This document shows, in pieces, positions 6,752-13,470 of a DNA stretch of 18,140 nt. The stretch's first letter is position 1. Every line of letters starts with the position of its first letter. This DNA is from CAZUMH01 sp964621645. GTDB lineage: Bacteria; Zhuqueibacterota; QNDG01; JAGLOF01. The stretch is from positions 1 through 18,140 of the forward strand of contig CAZUMH010000071.1 in the NCBI GenBank assembly GCA_964621645.1, given 5' to 3'. The position numbers were made by a program, and so were the translations under genes. The notes beneath the pieces were generated by a model. That model saw nothing but the letters and a program-made list of their open reading frames with translations. It did not search any database and was not told where the DNA came from.

Positions 6752-6780
6752 AATATACGTAATCTTCCTTGTTTTGTCAA
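6752..6780 (-). promoter_or_regulatory. Sigma70 promoter of the DUF3098-like gene and tRNA-Val
   Basis: On the minus strand TTGACA (6780-6775), a 17-base spacer and TATATT (6757-6752). The predicted start near 6745 leaves a leader of about 18 bases before the ATG at 6727, just room for the GGAGG. Confidence 0.87.
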
Positions 6781-6919
6781 GGGAAGAACCCCAGGGTCCG
6801 GGTATCGATCATTACCGTGAAAATATGTGTCCAGCCGCTGACATGGACAAGTTAACTACCACCGTTCCGTGCAATCAACTTTTATTATTAATTGATTCGG
6901 GATGGTTCTCGCCGATAAT

Positions 6920-6948
6920 AAAAAACCGCCGCCTCAAAGGCGGCGGTT
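6920..6948 (-). terminator. Intrinsic terminator of the PAS/pseudokinase gene
   Basis: A perfect 11-bp GC-rich stem (6924-6934 with 6938-6948) has a 3-base loop. On the minus strand it lies 24 bases after the stop codon at 6972 and runs into TTTTTTATTAT. Confidence 0.95.
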
Positions 6949-6971
6949 GAAAAAGTAAAATAGCGGATTTA

Positions 6972-8351
6972 TCAGATTATCAAAGCCTCTTCAGTCGTTT
7001 TGCTTGTTGCGACTCTCATGGCTGACTTCTCCTTCGGGAGTGATATCGGCAATTGAATACGGATTATCGTCCCTTTGCCCTCCTGATAGGCGCTGTCGAA
7101 TTTAACCGTCAGAGGATTCAACAGGGACCGCAATAAAAACCGGCCCAAATCAACATGTTTCTCATCGACAGGTCTATTTTTAAATATAGGATCAAGATGA
7201 TAGAGGACCTGTTCCAAGAAGGTATTCTCTCCACCTGCCATTATTTCGACCATCACATTATTCTCTATCTGACGGGTAGCGACATACATCTCTTTTCTGG
7301 ATGCAGTGGACATTGTTGCCCGTAACGACATGAATATTGTATTGAAACCCAGAGAGAAATCCCGTCCCAGACCGTATACCTGGGGAAGATTCGGGGAAAA
7401 CGCTGTTCGGGTCCTGAACTGATCACTTCGTATCATCATGTCAAAATAGACAAGTTCCTGATAAAGAATATCATTGATGTCATATCTTACCGCCGCCATA
7501 TCCAGATCACGTTCCGCTTTTTTCAATAAGAATTCCAGAGAATTACGGGCTTCTTCCGCTCCGGTACGGACGGCGGTAATCCCTTCACTTTCCTGCGGAT
7601 GGTTTTTCTGATACCGTTCCAAAATCGTCAATGCTGATTCAACAGGCTCAAAACAAATGCGCTTCACATTACAGAACTGCTGGTTAGACTGAAGCAGATT
7701 CATTAGATGAAAAGCCTGGCTTCTTTCGATAAGCTGCTGTCGGTCGATCTCCTTCTGACGTTTGATATTTCGACCTACGTTCAAAATAAGCCGATTCTCC
7801 CCAATTCGGATCCATCTGGCATTTATTTCCAAAAAGACCGGATTCCCGTCTTTATTGTTCCATTTCTCTTCATACCGGTATACCCCGTTATCCAGCCAGG
7901 TATCCTCAAGCTTATTCGATTCAGCAGAGGAATCCCGTAATTGGGAAATACGCATTTTCTTTAATTCATTCTTCCCGTATCCGGCGAAATTACAGGTTGC
8001 TTCATTAAAATAGATAAAACGTCCATCCTCAGTAGTCAGAAAAATGGCATCATTTGCCTGTTCGACCAGGATACGGTATTTCGTATTCATCCGCTGCAGG
8101 GCCCCTTGAGTTACGTTCAAATCACTCTCGAGTCCCGCCTTCTCCTTTTTGAGTCTCTCAACACGAAGCCGTTCTCTACCGCTTAAATAGCCTATGGCGG
8201 GACCCAGGATGAAAAACGACACCCAGACAATATCCAATCCTCCCAAATACATATAAATTGTGCGAAGATTGAATCCGACGATAATCCCGGTTATTGATCC
8301 CAGGATAACATTCTGGGCTACGGCATTTAATTTGTTTATTCGGTTGATCAT
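6972..8351 (-). CDS. Membrane PAS-domain protein with degenerate histidine-kinase core
   Basis: A 459-aa signalling protein in the inner membrane. Two hydrophobic helices (about 12-33 and 36-56) are followed by a charged coiled coil (58-90), a PAS domain (about 90-200; ILVEQANDAIFLTTEDGRFIYFN) and a region aligning by eye with HisKA/HATPase. Where an H-box should be there is NLLQSNQQFCN, with Gln225 in place of His. The N-box position reads FNTIFMSLRATM without the Mg-binding Asn. No DxGxG is seen. The C-terminal QEGKGTIIRIQLPI still resembles the last HATPase strand. It is therefore probably not an active kinase. The upstream GTG at 8423 has no RBS; GGAGAG sits 4 bases before the ATG at 8351, which is chosen. 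It is monocistronic with a terminator. Confidence 0.8.
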   Translation of the reverse strand: MINRINKLNAVAQNVILGSITGIIVGFNLRTIYMYLGGLDIVWVSFFILGPAIGYLSGRERLRVERLKKEKAGLESDLNVTQGALQRMNTKYRILVEQANDAIFLTTEDGRFIYFNEATCNFAGYGKNELKKMRISQLRDSSAESNKLEDTWLDNGVYRYEEKWNNKDGNPVFLEINARWIRIGENRLILNVGRNIKRQKEIDRQQLIERSQAFHLMNLLQSNQQFCNVKRICFEPVESALTILERYQKNHPQESEGITAVRTGAEEARNSLEFLLKKAERDLDMAAVRYDINDILYQELVYFDMMIRSDQFRTRTAFSPNLPQVYGLGRDFSLGFNTIFMSLRATMSTASRKEMYVATRQIENNVMVEIMAGGENTFLEQVLYHLDPIFKNRPVDEKHVDLGRFLLRSLLNPLTVKFDSAYQEGKGTIIRIQLPISLPKEKSAMRVATSKTTEEALII

Positions 8352-8614
8352 AATTCTCTCCAGTCTTTGGTATCCTTTAACATAATATGGACTAAGAACC
8401 GGTAATTTTTTCCTTCCTGGCACTGAAAAAAAAGCTGATTTTCATTCTGGGATATTTTCATTATCTCCCATCACGTATTTAATTCAAGGTGCATACCAGC
8501 GATCAGACAATACCTGCCTATCTTCTATCTCATGAACTCTTCATTGAAAAATCATTGTAATACACTGTTTATCATGCCCTTATATATTCTTAAAAATCGC
8601 TTCTTTCTCTTACC
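8352..8614. other. Divergent intergenic region upstream of the PAS protein
   Basis: It must hold the minus-strand promoter of the PAS protein. The best pair I see is TTGAAT (8487-8482), an 18-base spacer and TAATGA (8463-8458), which is weak. The rest is AT-rich with no repeat or RNA structure I can support. Confidence 0.35.
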
Positions 8615-8734
8615 ATGAATGACTTTCTCTTCCTTTTACAGGAAGGAGATGTAACAGCCAGGGAACTTTTATCCATAACCAGATGGGATAATTATCCTGA
8701 CCGTCATGAGAAAATACAACAATTATGCCAATAA
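8615..8734 (+). CDS. Possible 39-aa small protein upstream of purL
   Basis: ATG frame of 39 codons ending CAATAA. The protein begins MNDFLFLLQEGDVTARELLS and continues ITRWDNYPDRHEKIQQLCQ, with a protein-like composition and a possible helix at both ends. No good RBS precedes the ATG (upstream is TTCTTTCTCTTACC) and I recognise no family. It is on the same strand as purL and ends 34 bases before the purL promoter, so it would be a separate transcript or a decayed gene fragment. Confidence 0.28.
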   Translation: MNDFLFLLQEGDVTARELLSITRWDNYPDRHEKIQQLCQ

Positions 8735-8767
8735 TAACGGCGTTCCCCTTCAGCCGCTAAAATCTCC

Positions 8768-8796
8768 TTGACATTTTGCCGTTATTCCCTTAGAAT
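8768..8796 (+). promoter_or_regulatory. Sigma70 promoter of purL-purQ
   Basis: TTGACA (8768-8773), a 17-base spacer and TAGAAT (8791-8796), five of six bases in the -10. Start near 8803 leaves a leader of about 20 bases, too short for a purine riboswitch or attenuator. Confidence 0.85.
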
Positions 8797-8822
8797 TTAG
8801 CAACCGGAAAAAGGAGAACCAT

Positions 8823-11690
8823 TTGATTAACAGTTTGTACGTACGCCGCAGCGGAGACGACCCGGAAGCAACCATCCTTTTGCAGAAATTGCAGCACCAG
8901 GGATATTCCCGCCTGAACGATCTAAAAATAGAAAAAGTATACCGCCTCGAGGGGAGCACCCCTGAACAGAACCGATTGCTCTATCCGCTTTTCTGCAATT
9001 CCTCCGCTGAAATTATCAGTGAATCTACTGGTCTCAGATCTGAAGACGGCCCAATAATAGAAGTCGGATACCAGCGGGCCGTTACTGATCCGGAACTGCC
9101 CTCCGTGCTCAGAGGCGCCGAAGCGCTGGGAGTGAAAGGGCTGGAGTGGGTTCGTCTGGCACACAGGTATCAATTCACCGGGATCGATCCTTCAGAAGCC
9201 CGCTCCATCATGGAGCGCTATCTCTATAATCCTCAGGTTCAGGTGATCATTGCCGAAGATGAGACCTGGGACACGCTGAAACCCCAGGGAGAAGCCGGTC
9301 CTGTTCTATCCATTCCGCTCAATGATCTGTCCGATGCGGCGTTAAACCAGCTAAGTCATGAGCGCCGTCTTTTTCTTTCTCTACCCCAGATGAAGGCCCT
9401 GCAGGATATTTCAAATCAACTGGGCAGGGATCTCACCGACGCGGAAGTCGAAATGTTTGCCCAAACCTGGTCCGATCACTGCTTTCATACTACCTGGAAA
9501 AGTCTGGGCCTGCTTCAGGCCCTGGGCCGCGCCACTCATGAAATCAACCATCCGCTGGTTATTTCGGTATTCGAGGACAATGCCGGTGCCATGGAATTTT
9601 ATGACGGCTGGGCCCTTACCTTAAAAGGGGAAACCCATAATTCACCGACAGCTGTCAGCCCTTATGGCGGCATTATGACCAAACATGGCGGCGTCATCCG
9701 GGACACATTGGGATGCGGGCAGGGTGCTAAACCCATCGGCGGCAGCACCGTCATGGGACTGGGCCGCCCGGAACTGGATTGGAATGATCTCCCCCGGGGT
9801 GCACTCCACCCCCGCACCGTTCTCCTTGAATCGATCCGCGGTACTGCTGACTATACCAACCCCATGGGAATCCCCATGATGTTCCCCGTCTATAAATTCC
9901 ACCCAGGCTACACGGCAAAATGTTTCGCTCTGGGGCACTCGGTGGGATTGATTCCTGCCAAACGGGCCCGCAAGGGGCATCCCCATCCCGGTGACCTGGC
10001 CATCCTTATCGGAGGGCTCACCGGCCGAGACGGCCTCCACGGTGCTACCGTAAGTTCCAGTTCCATGACCAGCGAAACCCACGTCGTTGACGCGGCTCAT
10101 GTTCAGATAGGCCATCCCATCGAGGAACGGAAATTTATGGAGGCCATACCGGTATTGCGGGACCGGGACTGCCTCAGGGCCGTCACCGATCTGGGAGCGG
10201 CCGGCCTCTCTTCAGCTCTCGGTGAAATGGGTGCTGATACTGGTATCTGGGTCAATCTGGCCCGGGTACCCCTGAAGACTGAGGGGATGCACCCCTGGGA
10301 AATATGGATATCCGAAAGCCAGGAACGCATGCTGCTCTGTGTCCCTCCCGGAGAACTGGCCGAAGCCCTCGACATATTAGAGCGGTATGAGGTGCCCGCG
10401 GCCGTTCTGGGCAAATTTACTTCCAGCGGACGCTGCCAGGTGGTATTTGATCAGCAAGAGCAGGGAGATCCCCTGACCTGGACCGAGATCCCGGCCTTAA
10501 ACGGTGAAACGGTGGTGGATCTTGATTTCACTACTCTGCGCAAAGGCTGCCCCCTGCCTGAGATCACCGTGGCGGAAATGGAGAAGGGGAATGATAGTGC
10601 GAGAGAAACACCGCCGGATGACCAGCGCTCTTTATCTCAGGCCATCGCTGACGTCCTTTCTCATCTGAACATATGTGACCAGTCAGCAGCTGGATTTCAG
10701 TTTGATAAGACAGTTCAGGGGATCAGCGCCGTGGAGCCATACGATGGTGTCGACGGCAACATGCCCAATGACGTATGGATGGCCACCCCCCTGCCCGGGA
10801 AACCTCAGGCTGCCGTTACCTCGCTTGCGTTCAATCCACTCTACGGAGACATCGATCCATCCGGAATGGCCGGACTGATGATTATCGAAGCTATTACCAA
10901 ACAGGTCGCGGCGGGGGTCTCTCCTGAAGAGATCGTCCTTTGTGACAACTTCTATACTCCCAGGGTTGACGATAAAATAGCCTATCATTTAACAGGCATG
11001 GTGCAAAGGTGCTGTCACCTTTCCGGCCTCTTCGGCACTCCCTTCATCAGCGGCAAAGACAGCTCTTCCGGAACTTTCATCGCAGAGGATGGCACCCGCC
11101 TCGATATCCCGCCCACTCTGGCCGTTTTGGCAATGGGACGTCTGCATGATGTGCGTCGTCGTATTCCCAAACCCTGGCAGGATTCGGGCAGCGCCCTCAT
11201 CCTGGCGGGTCCTTTAACGGCAGAACTGGGTGGTTCGATATATCTGGATACGTTACGTCAACCGGGAAGAGCCTTGCCGCAGCCCGATCCTGAAGAGGTG
11301 AACAAATTTTGGCGCGTTTATCACCGGCTGGCTAAAAACGGAACAATAAAATCTGCAGCGGCCCTGGGCGAGGGAGGACTTTGCCGCCTACTTTTCGAAA
11401 TGGCTCTTGGCAGCGGACTGGGCTGTTCGGTATCACTGGACGGGCTGGCCGATCATCTTAATCTTGCCAATCCCCGCCCGATTCTTTTTGCTGAGATGAT
11501 CGGTTCAATTCTGCTGGAAGTTGATAGTGGAAAGGCCGAAACGTTGGCTTCCGAATTGTCAGGGTTTGTCATCGGCAAGGTTGATAACACTGCCATACTG
11601 CGTTTGAATTCATCCAAGGAAACCGCAGAGATCCCCCTGCGGGACCTGATCCGGATCTGGAAGAAGCCCTTTCGGGAGGTGATTTCATGA
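8823..11690 (+). CDS. purL: Phosphoribosylformylglycinamidine synthase with two N-terminal PurS-like domains
   Basis: Synthetase subunit of the fourth step of purine synthesis, making FGAM from FGAR, ATP and glutamine-derived ammonia in the cytosol. At 955 aa it exceeds small PurL (about 740) by an N-terminal pair of PurS-like units: residues 1-75 (YVRRSGDDPEA, then YPLFCNSSAEII) and 78-145 (IEVGYQRAVTDPE, then MERYLYNPQVQVI). The AIRS-type synthetase follows, with TWSDHC (catalytic-region His219), GETHNSPTAVSPYGG (269-283) and GGVIRDTLGCGQGAKPIGG. The second half has EPYDGVDG and FISGKDSSSG. The start is TTG: AAGGAG (8811-8816) lies 6 bases before it and no ATG is available nearby. The stop overlaps purQ by ATGA. 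Confidence 0.94.
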   Translation: MINSLYVRRSGDDPEATILLQKLQHQGYSRLNDLKIEKVYRLEGSTPEQNRLLYPLFCNSSAEIISESTGLRSEDGPIIEVGYQRAVTDPELPSVLRGAEALGVKGLEWVRLAHRYQFTGIDPSEARSIMERYLYNPQVQVIIAEDETWDTLKPQGEAGPVLSIPLNDLSDAALNQLSHERRLFLSLPQMKALQDISNQLGRDLTDAEVEMFAQTWSDHCFHTTWKSLGLLQALGRATHEINHPLVISVFEDNAGAMEFYDGWALTLKGETHNSPTAVSPYGGIMTKHGGVIRDTLGCGQGAKPIGGSTVMGLGRPELDWNDLPRGALHPRTVLLESIRGTADYTNPMGIPMMFPVYKFHPGYTAKCFALGHSVGLIPAKRARKGHPHPGDLAILIGGLTGRDGLHGATVSSSSMTSETHVVDAAHVQIGHPIEERKFMEAIPVLRDRDCLRAVTDLGAAGLSSALGEMGADTGIWVNLARVPLKTEGMHPWEIWISESQERMLLCVPPGELAEALDILERYEVPAAVLGKFTSSGRCQVVFDQQEQGDPLTWTEIPALNGETVVDLDFTTLRKGCPLPEITVAEMEKGNDSARETPPDDQRSLSQAIADVLSHLNICDQSAAGFQFDKTVQGISAVEPYDGVDGNMPNDVWMATPLPGKPQAAVTSLAFNPLYGDIDPSGMAGLMIIEAITKQVAAGVSPEEIVLCDNFYTPRVDDKIAYHLTGMVQRCCHLSGLFGTPFISGKDSSSGTFIAEDGTRLDIPPTLAVLAMGRLHDVRRRIPKPWQDSGSALILAGPLTAELGGSIYLDTLRQPGRALPQPDPEEVNKFWRVYHRLAKNGTIKSAAALGEGGLCRLLFEMALGSGLGCSVSLDGLADHLNLANPRPILFAEMIGSILLEVDSGKAETLASELSGFVIGKVDNTAILRLNSSKETAEIPLRDLIRIWKKPFREVIS

Positions 11691-12409
11691 GTCGTCCCAA
11701 AGTCCACGTACTGTACGCTCCGGGCAATAACTGTCACCATGAAACTCTGGAAGCCTTCCGGCTGGCCGGAGCCGAAGCAGAACTGATCCTGCTGACGGCT
11801 GATATACTGCGGGGCGGCATCCGACTTACCGATTGTGATCTGCTGGCTATCCCCGGCGGATTCTCTTTTGGAGACCATATCGCTGCCGGAAGAATTTTCG
11901 CCATTGAGCTTACCAGCCGCCTGGCTGATCAGTTACAGGAAGTAAAGCGGAAAGGCATTCCCGTCATCGGTATCTGCAACGGATTTCAGATCCTGGTGAA
12001 CAGCGGTCTCCTGCCCGGAGATGACTGCTGTCCCGGTTTGGTGGATCGCAACCAGTCGGCTCTCTTTGAGAGCCGCTGGGTGACGCTGCAGGTGCAAGAT
12101 TCCGACTGTGTCTGGACCAGGGGATTAGGGGGACAACTCCTGCGTCTGCCCGTGGCTCACGGTGAAGGCCGGGTTCTGCTCCCGGAAGATTTTCCGGACG
12201 AGCGCACCGTCTTCCGTTATGGTGAGTCCGAAGGCACGCTGAAGTACCCGGATAATCCCAACGGTTCTCCCGGCGGCAGAGCCGGTATCTGCGACAGCTC
12301 CGGCAGGATTCTGGGCCTCATGCCCCATCCGGAACGCGCCGTGTATGATTGGCTGGGCAGCCGGGACGGACTGGGCATTTTCCAAAGCGGCGTCGCGGCC
12401 GTACGCTGA
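11687..12409 (+). CDS. purQ: FGAM synthase glutaminase subunit
   Basis: Class I glutamine amidotransferase that releases ammonia for PurL. The nucleophile is Cys97 in GICNGFQIL, and the His-Glu pair is His214/Glu216 in GLMPHPERAVYDW. PGGFSFGDHIAAGR (57-70) is the usual PurQ signature before the elbow. At 240 aa it has a normal length. The 4-base ATGA overlap with purL implies coupled translation and a matched ratio. With PurS fused to PurL and PurQ separate, the complex can be complete from these two genes. No terminator is seen before the next gene, 50 bases downstream. Confidence 0.96.
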   Translation: MSRPKVHVLYAPGNNCHHETLEAFRLAGAEAELILLTADILRGGIRLTDCDLLAIPGGFSFGDHIAAGRIFAIELTSRLADQLQEVKRKGIPVIGICNGFQILVNSGLLPGDDCCPGLVDRNQSALFESRWVTLQVQDSDCVWTRGLGGQLLRLPVAHGEGRVLLPEDFPDERTVFRYGESEGTLKYPDNPNGSPGGRAGICDSSGRILGLMPHPERAVYDWLGSRDGLGIFQSGVAAVR

Positions 12410-12459
12410 GCCGCCCTGTCGATCTTTGAAAACCGGAGCTGTTTCTTCTTTGATTCCAG

Positions 12460-13383
12460 ATGTCAAACAATTCGCGTGAAATAATGAATCGATTACCCGA
12501 AAATATCTATATCGGCACAGCCGGCTGGAATTATAAAGACTGGTACGGAATCGTCTACCCGGAACCACCACCGAAAGGATTTCAGGAACTGGAATTCATC
12601 GCGGGCATATTCAATACGGTGGAGGTAAATTCCAGCTTCTATCATCCCACTCGACCTTCGGTAAGCGAGGCCTGGGTGAGGAAAGTGTCCGGCAACCCGG
12701 AATTCATTTTTACCGTGAAGATCTGGCAGCGCTTCACCCACCAAAGGCAGCCCTATGGATCCGAAGAAGTCACGCTTTACCGGAACGGAATCGATCCTCT
12801 GGCCCGGGCCGGGAAACTTGGATGTTGTCTGCTGCAATTTCCCTGGAGTTTCAAGGACGGCGAGGGTGAACGCAAATGGCTCACCGGACTTTTTCAGGAT
12901 TTTTCGGATTATCCCCTGGTTGTCGAGCTGCGTCACGGCTCCTGGGACAATCCTTCCACTCTCGAGTTTCTGGATAAAAACAGGGTGGGATTGGCGACGA
13001 TAGACCAGCCGGTGATCGGCAACTCAATTCCTCCCAAACCAGTGCTCACCGGTTCTGTAGGGTATGTCCGTCTGCACGGCCGCAATTATAAAAGCTGGTT
13101 CCCGTCCACTAAGGACAGGAATGAAAATCCTTCGTCACGCTACGACTACCTTTATTCCTCCGAGGAAATAGGCAAGTGGGCCCTTAAGGTTGACCAGGTT
13201 GCGGAAAAAGCGGCCCGCACCTTCGTCATTCAGAACAACCATCCCTGGGGCCAGGCGGTGGCCAACTCTTTACAGCTGCAGGCCGCCCTGGGGCACGCTA
13301 TCAGATCGATTCCCTCTTCGCTTGTGGAGAGATACCCCGAACTAGCCAGTCTGAACTACTCAACGCCCCCCAGGCAAGATTAA
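12460..13383 (+). CDS. DUF72 (YecE-like) family protein
   Basis: A cytosolic TIM-barrel-like family of unproven function. Signature segments are IYIGTAGWNYKDWYG (16-30), FNTVEVNSSFYHPT (51-64), the FTVKIWQRFTH stretch, LLQFPWSFK, VVELRHGSWD and VGYVRLHGRNYKSW, with FVIQNNHPWGQAVANS near the end. At 307 aa it is slightly longer than the usual 240-290. Two starts are possible: ATG 12460, and ATG 12484 (MNRLPENIYIG), which is nearer the usual family start. Neither has a strong RBS. It follows purQ by 50 bases on the same strand and may be read from the purL promoter. The gene faces the hybrid kinase across 87 bases with no visible terminator. Confidence 0.9.
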   Translation: MSNNSREIMNRLPENIYIGTAGWNYKDWYGIVYPEPPPKGFQELEFIAGIFNTVEVNSSFYHPTRPSVSEAWVRKVSGNPEFIFTVKIWQRFTHQRQPYGSEEVTLYRNGIDPLARAGKLGCCLLQFPWSFKDGEGERKWLTGLFQDFSDYPLVVELRHGSWDNPSTLEFLDKNRVGLATIDQPVIGNSIPPKPVLTGSVGYVRLHGRNYKSWFPSTKDRNENPSSRYDYLYSSEEIGKWALKVDQVAEKAARTFVIQNNHPWGQAVANSLQLQAALGHAIRSIPSSLVERYPELASLNYSTPPRQD

Positions 13384-13470
13384 CAACGTGTCGTCTTTTA
13401 CCCTGACATCCGGGAGAGATTCCGCAGCTCTGAGTAAGGGAGCGGACCGACGCTGTCTTGATAAGTAATC

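Noticed and set aside
8738..8822. Purine riboswitch or attenuator before purL
   Set aside because: The promoter at 8768-8796 leaves only about 20 leader bases, and no conserved purine aptamer motif is seen.
13384..13470. Shared terminator between the DUF72 and hybrid kinase genes
   Set aside because: No stem with a T tract is visible in these 87 bases.
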